From the NCBI RefSeq assembly GCF_002736105.1, contig NZ_CP024123.1, positions 2,286,001-2,350,000 of the forward strand: a stretch of DNA of 64,000 nucleotides, in the 5' to 3' direction. The notes below the pieces were generated by a model, which searched no databases, was not told where the DNA came from, and saw only the letters and a program-made list of their open reading frames with translations. The DNA is from Solibacillus sp. R5-41. Lineage in GTDB: Bacteria > Bacillota > Bacilli > Bacillales_A > Planococcaceae. The position numbers were made by a program, and so were the translations under genes. Positions within the stretch are counted from its first letter, which is position 1. Every line of letters starts with the position of its first letter. Below, one piece after another: positions 27,137 through 34,247 of this stretch.

Positions 27137-27751
27137 TTATTTTCCTAATCGTTCTTCAATTAATGATTGTAAATCTACTGCGATTGTGTCATACGGTACA
27201 CCGTCTTCTGTTTGAGAATAGCCTGTGTAATTTTTAACCGCAACGCCTTTTTCATCGACTAAATAAAATGTGTTCGCATGCATCACTTGGTCTTCCCCTT
27301 CAATCGCTTTAACTAAAGATTTGAAAGAACCAACCGCTAATTGCTCGATGAATTTTTGGTCATAGCCTGTTACTAAATGCCATTTCGACTCATCTGGGAC
27401 ATTAAAGCGATTTAAATATTCTGACAGCACTTCTGGTGAATCATTGGCTGGGTCCACCGAAAAGGCCACAATTTTATAATCTTCTATGCCCTTTTTCACA
27501 AGATCCTCTTGAATCAAGCTCATATTGTACGTCATTGGTGAACAAATCGTCGTACAATTTGTAAAGATGAACATCGCCAACCACGGCTCACCTTTTAAAC
27601 TTTCAAGCGACACTTCTTCACCACGATGATCCGTTGCCGTAAAATCAGAAATTTCATAGCTTGTTGTTGGTTTGAATTGATAGTTGCTGCAAGCGCTCAT
27701 TACGACCGAAACGACGAGCAATAGTGCTAATGCTAACGATTTCTTTTTCAT
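27137..27751 (-). CDS. SCO1/SenC-family cytochrome oxidase assembly lipoprotein
   Basis: A membrane-anchored thioredoxin-fold protein that delivers copper or reduces cysteines for the CuA site of cytochrome c oxidase, 204 aa. Lipobox MSAC gives Cys20 as lipidation site. The metal motif TNCTTIC (CxxxC) is present and the conserved His occurs in VMHANTFYLVD. The family member in Bacillus is YpmQ/BsSco. Nearby copCD and ccdA/ccdC fit a role in respiratory-chain assembly. The start has AGAGAG upstream. Confidence 0.9.
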   Translation of the reverse strand: MKKKSLALALLLVVSVVMSACSNYQFKPTTSYEISDFTATDHRGEEVSLESLKGEPWLAMFIFTNCTTICSPMTYNMSLIQEDLVKKGIEDYKIVAFSVDPANDSPEVLSEYLNRFNVPDESKWHLVTGYDQKFIEQLAVGSFKSLVKAIEGEDQVMHANTFYLVDEKGVAVKNYTGYSQTEDGVPYDTIAVDLQSLIEERLGK

Positions 27752-27876
27752 GCTTCTCTCTCCACTCTACACATCATTAAGTTAATCTTAGCGAAACGAG
27801 CGCATTTACACAATACTTTCCCGGCGAAATGTTGTGTGGCGATATTGTGAAACCATGTTTCACAATTCATCAAAGG

Positions 27877-28008
27877 TTAGCCTGAGCTTTTCAATGAAAT
27901 CAGCGCACTGTGAATTGCATCGAGTTTTGTTTCAATACGATATAACAAATAAAATGAAATAAAGATTGGAAAACTGACTTCTTGAATGATAGCAAACCAC
28001 TGTTCCAT
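27877..28008 (-). CDS. YvrJ-family small membrane protein
   Basis: 43 aa from the ATG after AAGGAGGGGG. It has one membrane segment (about 6-26) and a short helical tail IETKLDAIHSALISL, the YvrJ pattern. It is too short for most ORF cut-offs; the longer frame starting at 28062 has no site. It is third in a cassette with DUF1659 and DUF2922 genes on the same strand, a combination common in Bacillales. The function is unknown. Confidence 0.8.
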   Translation of the reverse strand: MEQWFAIIQEVSFPIFISFYLLYRIETKLDAIHSALISLKSSG

Positions 28009-28036
28009 TATATACCCCCTCCTTCCCACATGAAGG

Positions 28037-28079
28037 AATGAAAAGCCGGTAAAGTTTAACACTTTACCGGCTTTTCATT
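28037..28079 (-). terminator. Terminator of the DUF1659-DUF2922 unit
   Basis: A perfect 19-bp stem with 5-nt loop. It lies between DUF2922 and yvrJ, so it separates the first two genes from the third. Confidence 0.85.
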
Positions 28080-28299
28080 ATACGTTTAATTCGAAGCTTG
28101 TTACATGACGTTCCACTACACGCGCCGATTTTTTCATGTTAAAAACTGAACCATCTTTCGCAAAAATTCCTTGATCCACAATGATTTGCATTGCCGCATT
28201 GATTTCCGTTTCTGATAAATTTGCTTTTGGCTGTGCGATGTTTAACGTCATTGTTTTGTCTAATGCATTGGCAAAAGTTAATTGTAATACTTGTGTCAT
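28078..28299 (-). CDS. DUF2922 protein
   Basis: 73 aa, of unknown function. It matches the DUF2922 pattern: LQLTFANALDKTMTLNIAQPKANLSETEINAAMQII. The start at 28299 is chosen from AGGAGG located 8 nt upstream; the ATG at 28305 is too close to the site. It lies 40 nt downstream of the DUF1659 gene and upstream of yvrJ. The stop codon lies at the edge of the strong terminator. Confidence 0.85.
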   Translation of the reverse strand: MTQVLQLTFANALDKTMTLNIAQPKANLSETEINAAMQIIVDQGIFAKDGSVFNMKKSARVVERHVTSFELNV

Positions 28300-28338
28300 A
28301 AGCATCTCCTCCTTTCTCCTAAATTTTAAGCCTTGTCA

Positions 28339-28557
28339 TTACACACCAATTAAATCTTTTTGCGTTTTCACGGATTCAATATAAGCAAAATCCGTTAAAC
28401 CTACTAACGCTTGCGCAACGGTTTGAATTTGGGCGCCCGTTACGGTATTGACCAAATTGCGATACGTCGTGCCCTTCACAACTGGTTCACCATGTTCATC
28501 TACACCAGCTTGATAAAAAACGGTCATTGTTGCCGATTGAAATACGAATGGGTTCAT
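28339..28557 (-). CDS. DUF1659 protein
   Basis: 72 aa, of unknown function. It matches the DUF1659 pattern: FQAGVDEHGEPVVKGTTYRN-like core with VNTVTGAQIQTVAQALVGLT. The ATG at 28557 follows AAGGAGGTG by 7 nt; the GTG at 28566 lies inside that site. It is the first gene of the DUF1659-DUF2922-YvrJ cassette. It is divergent from the DUF2621 gene. Confidence 0.85.
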   Translation of the reverse strand: MNPFVFQSATMTVFYQAGVDEHGEPVVKGTTYRNLVNTVTGAQIQTVAQALVGLTDFAYIESVKTQKDLIGV

Positions 28558-28664
28558 CTTGTTCACCTCCTTACTTCATATATGTCACGATTTCATGAAA
28601 AAAGGGACAAGGAGGGTGAAAATATTGTAAAAACCTTCTATAATAGACAAGAGAGGTGAATATT

Positions 28665-29099
28665 GTGGACTTGAGTGGTTGGTTTTTATGGTTTATTTTA
28701 TTTTGGGTAGTTGTACTAATTACGTTAATGGCAATCGGCGGCTTTTTCATGTTCCGCAAGTTTTTAAAAGCATTACCAAAAGCAGATGGCAAATCGGATT
28801 TAGACTGGCAAAATATATACCTCGACAAAACGATTCATTTATGGGAAGACGAGGAAAAGGCTTTACTGTTAGAGCTTGTTAGTCCAGTGCCTGAGCTATT
28901 TCGTCAAGTGGCCAAGGAGAAGATTGCTGGAAAAATTGGGGAGCTTGCACTAGAGGAGCACGCGACGAAAATCAATCAAGATTTAATTATTCGTGGCTAT
29001 ATTATCGCTTCGCCAAAACGGGATCATAAGTTTTTGCGTAAAAAGCTGAAGCAAATGCAAATTGATACATCCCCTTATGATCATTTATTACATGCATAG
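28665..29099 (+). CDS. DUF2621 membrane protein (YneK-like)
   Basis: 144 aa with an N-terminal membrane segment (SGWFLWFILFWVVVLITLMAIGG) and a soluble C-terminal part carrying LPKADGKSDLDWQNIYLDKTIHLW. This fits DUF2621/YneK. In Bacillus, yneK lies beside ccdA-ccdB-ccdC (yneN-type region), and here it is convergent with ccdC, so the neighbourhood is conserved. The role is unknown. The GTG at 28665 is chosen because GAGAGG lies 8 nt upstream; the GTG at 28656 is part of that site. Confidence 0.75.
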   Translation: MDLSGWFLWFILFWVVVLITLMAIGGFFMFRKFLKALPKADGKSDLDWQNIYLDKTIHLWEDEEKALLLELVSPVPELFRQVAKEKIAGKIGELALEEHATKINQDLIIRGYIIASPKRDHKFLRKKLKQMQIDTSPYDHLLHA

Positions 29100-29121
29100 G
29101 TTACACGTTTTTTCATGAATC

Positions 29122-29167
29122 AAAAAATCCTTACAAGGCTTATAAACTCGCCTTGTAAGGATTTTTT
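29122..29167. terminator. Bidirectional terminator between DUF2621 gene and ccdC
   Basis: AAAAAATCCTTACAAGGC (29122-29139) pairs almost perfectly with 29150-29167. T runs on both strands serve the two convergent genes, and the ccdC stop codon lies at its edge. Confidence 0.85.
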
Positions 29168-29657
29168 ATGCAGTCAATTGCGTTTTTTGTAATTTTTTGA
29201 AGCGTATGAGCATTGCTAAACGCCACGGTAAAATCATCGAGAACGCTAAAATGAAGAACATGCCACCTAATTCTGTAACATCCAAGTTGTTTGAGAAAAC
29301 AAGCTTTAAAATGATGCGTAGTACAAGCAGCCCAATTAAAATAAATGGGAATGCCTTCGATTGCTTCATGTAGATTGTATTATCCCGCATTTCAAATTTT
29401 GACGTGGCAATAAGTACCGTCGAAAACAATAACCCGACAATCACTGCCTCAACAATTTGTGTCGGTTCAACGCGGAACTCCGGTAATAAGAACATGACTG
29501 CACCGGTAGACATTGCAATCGGTGGGATAATGATTTTTTTCGTCGTCACAGGTTTTTTTTGTGAACGCAGTCGAACGATCATAACGATCATACCCATCAC
29601 AACTGCCATAACAGTCGAACCAATCAATAAAAATTGAGAAGGTATATTGTTAAACAT
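29166..29657 (-). CDS. ccdC: Cytochrome c biogenesis protein CcdC
   Basis: A membrane protein with about five hydrophobic segments, 163 aa, matching the CcdC family (RSQKKPVTTKKIIIPPIAMSTGA and PEFRVEPTQIVEAVIVGLLFS). It lies in the ccd locus with ccdA. The exact biochemical role of CcdC is unknown in the family and it is dispensable for cytochrome c synthesis in Bacillus. The start has GGGGAGGATTAAG upstream. A deleted ccdB lies between it and ccdA. Confidence 0.85.
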   Translation of the reverse strand: MFNNIPSQFLLIGSTVMAVVMGMIVMIVRLRSQKKPVTTKKIIIPPIAMSTGAVMFLLPEFRVEPTQIVEAVIVGLLFSTVLIATSKFEMRDNTIYMKQSKAFPFILIGLLVLRIILKLVFSNNLDVTELGGMFFILAFSMILPWRLAMLIRFKKLQKTQLTA

Positions 29658-29690
29658 CTTAATCCTCCCCTACTTTGACTAATCTTCTAT

Positions 29691-29843
29691 TTAATTTAGT
29701 TTATTGTAAAGAACGCTTTTTAGTGTTTGTAATGTAAAAGGCTTGGTAATAAAATCTTTTGCATTATTTACAATCGCATCTACTATTATACGCGGTCGCC
29801 CGAATGCCGTCACTATAATAATTTTGGTAGTCAGGGGAATTGC
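29691..29843 (-). pseudogene. ccdB: 3' remnant of ccdB (CheY-like receiver)
   Basis: Between ccdA and ccdC, minus-strand codons 29843-29694 encode the last third of a response-regulator receiver: IIIVTAFGRPRIIVDA and NNAKDFITKPFTLQTL, where TAFG and K-P are the usual beta4 Thr and beta5 Lys-Pro marks. It ends at TAA 29691-29693. About the first 75 residues, with the phosphorylated Asp, are gone. Remarkably, the remnant is in the same frame as ccdA and follows its TAA stop directly. In Bacillus an intact ccdB sits exactly here, so this is a deletion of the 5' part. Confidence 0.8.
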
Positions 29844-30554
29844 TTAAAATCCAGTAAAACCATCAAAAATCGGTGCGAAAATCGTAATAATATACGTTAG
29901 GCCGTCAAAGAATAAAAGCACACCGAGCGCAATCATAATCCAGCCCCCGACTTTTACAATTTTTTGACTGTGATTTCGAATCCAGTTCATGCGTGAAACA
30001 AAGAAGGATAATATGAAAAATGGAATTGCAAATCCTAAGAAGTACGCTAACATATACCAAATTGCCGAATCTGGGTTTGTGCCCCCTAATGTAATAATCG
30101 ACATTAAAATCGGCCCAGTACATGGTGTCCAGCCAGCAGCAAATGCTATACCAATCAATACCGAACCTACATAACCAGAAGGGCGGTTTTTAAATTGGAA
30201 TTTTCGGTCTTTCATTAAAAAATCAACTTGTAGTAGGCCGACAATCATTAAGCCAAATACAACGATTAAAATAGCCCCTACTTGACGAAGTAATTCTTGA
30301 TATTGTACAAAAAACTCTTTCGCAAATGACGTACTAAATCCAATCGCAATAAAAATGATTGAGAAACCGAGTAAGAAGAATAGCGTATGTAAGATCGCAC
30401 GTTTTTGTAACATTCCTCGCTCATTCTTTAGTTCATCTAGCGTCATACCTGTAATGTAAGACAAGAAGGCTGGGTAAAGTGGTAATGTACATGGTGAGAT
30501 AAAGCTTAAAAATCCCGCACCCAAGGCTAAAAAGATATTGATGTCTGTATTCAT
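29844..30554 (-). CDS. ccdA: Thiol-disulfide electron transporter CcdA
   Basis: A DsbD-family membrane protein that passes electrons from cytoplasmic thioredoxin to exported thiol-disulfide proteins for cytochrome c maturation, 236 aa with six hydrophobic segments. The two active cysteines are in SFISPCTLPLYPAFLSYITG and AAGWTPCTGPILMS, both with the conserved Pro. The start at 30554 follows AAGGAGAG; the in-frame GTG at 30575 lies before that site. It is first in the ccd locus, followed by the ccdB remnant and ccdC. Confidence 0.9.
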   Translation of the reverse strand: MNTDINIFLALGAGFLSFISPCTLPLYPAFLSYITGMTLDELKNERGMLQKRAILHTLFFLLGFSIIFIAIGFSTSFAKEFFVQYQELLRQVGAILIVVFGLMIVGLLQVDFLMKDRKFQFKNRPSGYVGSVLIGIAFAAGWTPCTGPILMSIITLGGTNPDSAIWYMLAYFLGFAIPFFILSFFVSRMNWIRNHSQKIVKVGGWIMIALGVLLFFDGLTYIITIFAPIFDGFTGF

Positions 30555-30714
30555 AGTGTCCCGTCTCTCCTTCACAGTAATGCATCAATCGTACCAAATT
30601 ATACAGAACATTACTGCCTTTTAACATGTGAATTTTTTTTGACGGACATGTGAGATTGCTGTGAAATAGAAAATGGTCTTCGCTTTACAGGAGATTTAGT
30701 AAACTTTTTAGCAT

Positions 30715-31101
30715 TTAACGTAGTTGATCAATTATAAAAAGGAGCGAATAAATAATCGCGGTAAATGAAATAACGATGATAAATGTAACGCTCTGGAAGC
30801 GAAACACCCAGCGCCATATATTTTCGTCCGGATGCTCCTTTTTCCATTTTTGCGCAGCTTGAAAATTGATGAACCAACAATGGAGAGTAATTAAAAGCGA
30901 CGGTGTAATAAATAAAGCCAGCAATAAAAAGGATTGCAGCCAAACGGAGGGAGAATAGGTCCCATAGCTAATAATGAAGTAAGGCAGCACAAACCAAAAA
31001 ACGGAAGTGAAAATTAATACGACCGCCACAAGAAAATGAAGCCATAAGTATTGTAAATGCGTTTGCCGAAATAACTTCAATGCCATTCGCAAGATCATCA
31101 C
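30715..31101 (-). CDS. Small membrane protein of unknown function
   Basis: 128 aa with three to four hydrophobic segments and a Lys/Glu-rich loop (FQAAQKWKKEHPDENIWRW). The family is not recognised. The ATG at 31101 overlaps a weak site (AGGTAGGTG), and the ATG at 31083 is an alternative start. It stands alone between ccdA and the GIY-YIG gene, with no terminator seen. Confidence 0.55.
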   Translation of the reverse strand: MMILRMALKLFRQTHLQYLWLHFLVAVVLIFTSVFWFVLPYFIISYGTYSPSVWLQSFLLLALFITPSLLITLHCWFINFQAAQKWKKEHPDENIWRWVFRFQSVTFIIVISFTAIIYSLLFIIDQLR

Positions 31102-31235
31102 CTACCTGTCCATTTTAGTCTATTATTTCCACAATTCATGTCATAATAAACTATGTCCTGTCGATAAATTTCATGCGATGGATTCATATATTCCTCAAAA
31201 TTGGCGTGAAAAACGAATTGCTTTTCAATAATTCT

Positions 31236-31862
31236 TTAATGGATTAAGCTCATGACCATCTGATTTGATCTCAAATTCCATTCTGGTTCAAAGCGTTTTA
31301 TGATGGCATTTTTTAAGTCGTTCATTTCTTTCTTATCGTCGATCGGACAAATTCCAAAATGCACGTTGGACGTTTGCAATTTTTGTGTAATATTGGCGTT
31401 GATATGACAGTGCGTCGCGGTACCGTCACGGAAGCAGCCCTTTGCATAAATACTGCCGATATGCTGATTAAACCTTTCCTTAAATGTCCGCGCACAAACT
31501 CCACAAAAAACGAGCTCATTGTCGACAATGACGATATACACACCATTTTTTTGAAGCGCTTCGTCACTGCCCTTGACTGCAAACCTTGAATATTCCAAGT
31601 CCCCGTAATTATTCAAAAACTGTTTATAAAATGGATGCCCGAGATTCTTTATTTGCTGAATTGCCCTACCAGCAGGTTGTTCAAGTAAATGTACATAGTT
31701 TTTTTCTGTAAGTTCCTTTAATTGTTCGTATTTTTTTTGACACACCAGTTCCTGAAGCGTCATTTTATTAAAATTAGAAAATAAATTATGAATCCCCTGT
31801 TCTAATACAATAATTTCTACCTTTTGAAAAGCAAATTGTTCCTCATTTATCGTAACAAACAC
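31236..31862 (-). CDS. GIY-YIG nuclease-like protein
   Basis: 208 aa. An N-terminal helical region (about 1-100) precedes a GIY-YIG-like module (about 105-205): NGVYIVIVDNELVFCGVCARTF corresponds to the GIY...YIG strands, followed by KERFNQHIG (Arg and His as in the family) and the late Glu in KRFEPEWNLR. The second YIG triplet is FCG, so the usual second Tyr is missing. It may be a divergent nuclease or a binding-only version. The GTG start at 31862 has GGAGGGG about 9 nt upstream. It stands alone. Confidence 0.65.
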   Translation of the reverse strand: MFVTINEEQFAFQKVEIIVLEQGIHNLFSNFNKMTLQELVCQKKYEQLKELTEKNYVHLLEQPAGRAIQQIKNLGHPFYKQFLNNYGDLEYSRFAVKGSDEALQKNGVYIVIVDNELVFCGVCARTFKERFNQHIGSIYAKGCFRDGTATHCHINANITQKLQTSNVHFGICPIDDKKEMNDLKNAIIKRFEPEWNLRSNQMVMSLIH

Positions 31863-32002
31863 CTTTTCATCCCCTCCCCAAATTATCCCCTAATCGATAC
31901 TATTCGCTAAATACCGCGTAATCCCTCTATAAAATTTAGTCTTTTCTGCAATATGAACTCTTGCCATTTTCCACTCCGTAATTAATCGGGTACCTTTTTT
32001 CA

Positions 32003-32038
32003 ATAAAAAAAGCAAACTGTCCTAGGACAATTTGCTTT
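32003..32038 (-). terminator. Terminator of rarD
   Basis: AAGCAAA and TGTCC arms (32009-32021) pair with GGACA and TTTGCTT (32024-32037). The minus-strand transcript ends in a T run. The rarD stop codon lies within the loop. Confidence 0.75.
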
Positions 32039-32948
32039 TCGGGTATTCAATTATTTGGTGTCGACGTTTTGCTTCGATAAATTTTGATGCTGAAAAAATA
32101 ACAATCGCAATCCAAATACAGCCGAATGTGAAAAATTCTAATTTCGTAAACGGCTCTTTAAATAATAGAATACCTATACACAAAGTAATCGTTGGTGATA
32201 AAAACTGGATAAAGCCCATCAAATACAATGGGATACGATGTGCCCCTTTCGCAAAAAGCACGAGTGGAATGGCTGTCACAATTCCGCCTCCCATTAATAG
32301 AAGGTCGGTTTTTACATCCCCTTGTAAAAACCGCATGTCATTTGACGTCCAAATATAAGCATAATAAATGAGCGCAATCGGTAACATAAAGAGCGTTTCA
32401 ATCGCTAGACCACGTGTGGCTTCAAGCTGAATCGTTTTCTTTAGTACACCATAAATCGAAAAGGAAATCGCCATCGTTAATGCGATCCATGGCACCGTTC
32501 CACCTGAAAAAGTCGTGACCGTAACCCCAACCCCTGCAATGGAAACAGCGACAATCGTGGCATTCGATAGTTTTTCACGGAAAAAGAGCATCCCAAACAA
32601 CACGGAAATAAGCGGATTAATATAATACCCTAAGCTTGACTGTAACACCTGTCCATTTGTGACCGCCCAAATATATGTAAACCAATTGATTGAAATGACA
32701 ACAGAAGCCGCAAATAGCGTCCAAAATTGTTTTTGATTTGCCCATAAGAACCGAATATCTTGCAGGAGATTTTTACGCTGTCCAATAAGCAGGATAAAAA
32801 GCGTCGTAAATACGAAGGACCAAATGACGCGGCTCAGTAAAATTTCCATGCTTGATACTTGTTCTAATAATTTCCAATAGAGCGGAAATACTCCCCAGCA
32901 TGCATACGCGACAATCGCATTCAGCACACCTTTATTATGTTCACTCAT
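32022..32948 (-). CDS. rarD: EamA-family transporter RarD
   Basis: A drug/metabolite-type membrane transporter, 308 aa, with about ten membrane segments and two EamA repeats. RarD marks include GVLNAIVAYACWGVFPLYWKL and NWFTYIWAVTNGQVLQSSLGYYINPL. The substrate is unknown in this family. ATG 32948 follows AGAGGTG; the longer frame from 32984 would start inside the structured repeat and has no site. The leader of this gene is copy 2 of the structured repeat. Confidence 0.88.
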   Translation of the reverse strand: MSEHNKGVLNAIVAYACWGVFPLYWKLLEQVSSMEILLSRVIWSFVFTTLFILLIGQRKNLLQDIRFLWANQKQFWTLFAASVVISINWFTYIWAVTNGQVLQSSLGYYINPLISVLFGMLFFREKLSNATIVAVSIAGVGVTVTTFSGGTVPWIALTMAISFSIYGVLKKTIQLEATRGLAIETLFMLPIALIYYAYIWTSNDMRFLQGDVKTDLLLMGGGIVTAIPLVLFAKGAHRIPLYLMGFIQFLSPTITLCIGILLFKEPFTKLEFFTFGCIWIAIVIFSASKFIEAKRRHQIIEYPKSKLS

Positions 32949-32982
32949 CGCTGCACCTCTAACATTATTAATAATAGAATCC

Positions 32983-33166
32983 ATTACGCCTCGGCGTAAT
33001 TGCGTCCAGATTTTTTTTCGAGCTTGCTCGAATAACTCCTCTAAAAATCTGTGACATCCGCCGGGGGCTTTAACTTGATTCAGCTAGGGTTGGAACCCCC
33101 ACCGAATGACATATTGGGTATTCATCACCACTTAATAGAAGTGGAGGACTTCTGCTGAAGCAAGTT
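32983..33166 (-). ncRNA. Structured repeat element, copy 2 (leader of rarD)
   Basis: Read on the minus strand from 33166. The closing helix pairs 33166-33155 with 33083-33072 (11 of 12 pairs). Inside it is the hairpin 33144-33128 followed by GATGAAT. The conserved CGGCGGATGTC lies at 33063-33053. The second helix CAGATTTTT/AAAAATCTG encloses GAGGAGT and the hairpin TTCGAGCAAGCTCGAA; ACGCAAT and the 3' hairpin (33000-32983) end the element. It ends 34 nt before the rarD start. It differs from copy 1 by paired changes that keep the helices. Confidence 0.65.
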
Positions 33167-33248
33167 AAACCAATTATATAGGTCGGAATTTGTAAAGTAA
33201 ATGAAATTATTTCGCTACTAGAAATTTTATGAGTCCGTTAAATTAACT

Positions 33249-33314
33249 GGTAGTCAAGTAATTATTCTGGTAAGTTATCAGAATTTTGATACAATTAAAC
33301 TTGTACCATTATTA
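33249..33314 (+). promoter_or_regulatory. Promoter and possible operator of the SDR gene
   Basis: TTGATA (33286-33291), a 17-nt spacer and TTATTA (33309-33314). Just upstream is an inverted repeat, ATTCTG(G) with (T)CAGAAT, around a 7-nt centre (about 33264-33284). The 5' leader would be very short. Confidence 0.35.
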
Positions 33315-33335
33315 GATAGAAAGAGAGGGATGAAC

Positions 33336-34118
33336 ATGGAGCTTGGTTTACAAGGAAAGACAGTTTTAATTACAGGTGGCAGTAAAGGAATCGGTCTTTA
33401 TAGTGCACTCCAATTCGTTAAAGAAGGTGCGCATGTTGCGATTGCTGCACGTGGTGAAACTGGCTTACATGAGGCAAAAGCATTCATTCACGAACATACA
33501 GGCGTCGAAGTACTAACGCTTGTCGCAAACGTGGCTGAGGAAGCAGCATGTAAAAAAATTGTGGAAGCGACCGTTGCACATTTCGGGCAATTACATATTT
33601 TAATAAACAATGCCGGTACTGCTTCAGCAAATAGCTTTGAGGACGTCGATCATGCATTATGGCAATCCGATTTAGATTTAAAGCTATTCGGTGCCATTCA
33701 CTGCTCCAAATATGCCGTTGAACATTTAAAGGCGGCAAACGGTGGCGCAATCGTTAATTTATCGGCCGTCATAGCAAAAACACCACCTGCTGGGAGCCTC
33801 CCTACTACAGTAAGCCGCGCTGCTGGACTCGCGTTAACAAAAGCGATGAGCAATGATTTAGGGAAGTACAATATTCGTGTCAATGCAGTGTGTATTGGTT
33901 TAATTCGCAGCAGCCAAATTGAAGAACGCTGGAAAAACGCCATGCCTGATGAATCTTGGGACACGTATTCAAAAGAAGTTGGCAAAACGATTCCACTCGG
34001 ACGCATTGGCAATACCGAGGAAGCCGCAAATGCGATCGTTTTTCTCGCATCGAATGCCGCCAGCTATATTACAGGAACCGCATTAAATATTGACGGCGGC
34101 TCGGGTAGCACAATGTAA
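33336..34118 (+). CDS. SDR-family oxidoreductase with altered active site
   Basis: 260 aa with a Rossmann fold of the short-chain dehydrogenase family: TGGSKGIG (13-20), NNAG (91-94), the Ser of NLSAV (143) and a C-terminal ASNAASYITGTALNIDGG. The usual Tyr-x-x-x-Lys pair is replaced by Thr157 and Arg161 (PTTVSRAAG). The standard proton-relay chemistry is therefore doubtful, and the protein may bind a nucleotide cofactor without classical oxidoreductase activity or use other residues. ATG 33336 follows GAGAGGG by 6 nt. It is followed by an M20 peptidase gene in the same direction, 129 nt away. Confidence 0.85.
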   Translation: MELGLQGKTVLITGGSKGIGLYSALQFVKEGAHVAIAARGETGLHEAKAFIHEHTGVEVLTLVANVAEEAACKKIVEATVAHFGQLHILINNAGTASANSFEDVDHALWQSDLDLKLFGAIHCSKYAVEHLKAANGGAIVNLSAVIAKTPPAGSLPTTVSRAAGLALTKAMSNDLGKYNIRVNAVCIGLIRSSQIEERWKNAMPDESWDTYSKEVGKTIPLGRIGNTEEAANAIVFLASNAASYITGTALNIDGGSGSTM

Positions 34119-34247
34119 ATCGTTTAGGTCTCCTCTACTAATATTTTGCTAACAATAAAAAATTCTAGAATTTGATTAATGCATGAATTGGACAAAGCAT
34201 AATCTATTTAGCAGTACGAAATAATCTTTTATCAAGGGGTGTAGTTT

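Noticed and set aside
29691-29843. Intact small gene starting at an internal GTG
   Set aside because: No ribosome binding site, and the content is clearly the tail of a receiver domain missing its phospho-acceptor half.
32983-33000. 3' hairpin of element copy 2 as a Rho-independent terminator
   Set aside because: No U run follows the stem on the minus strand, and it lies upstream of rarD.
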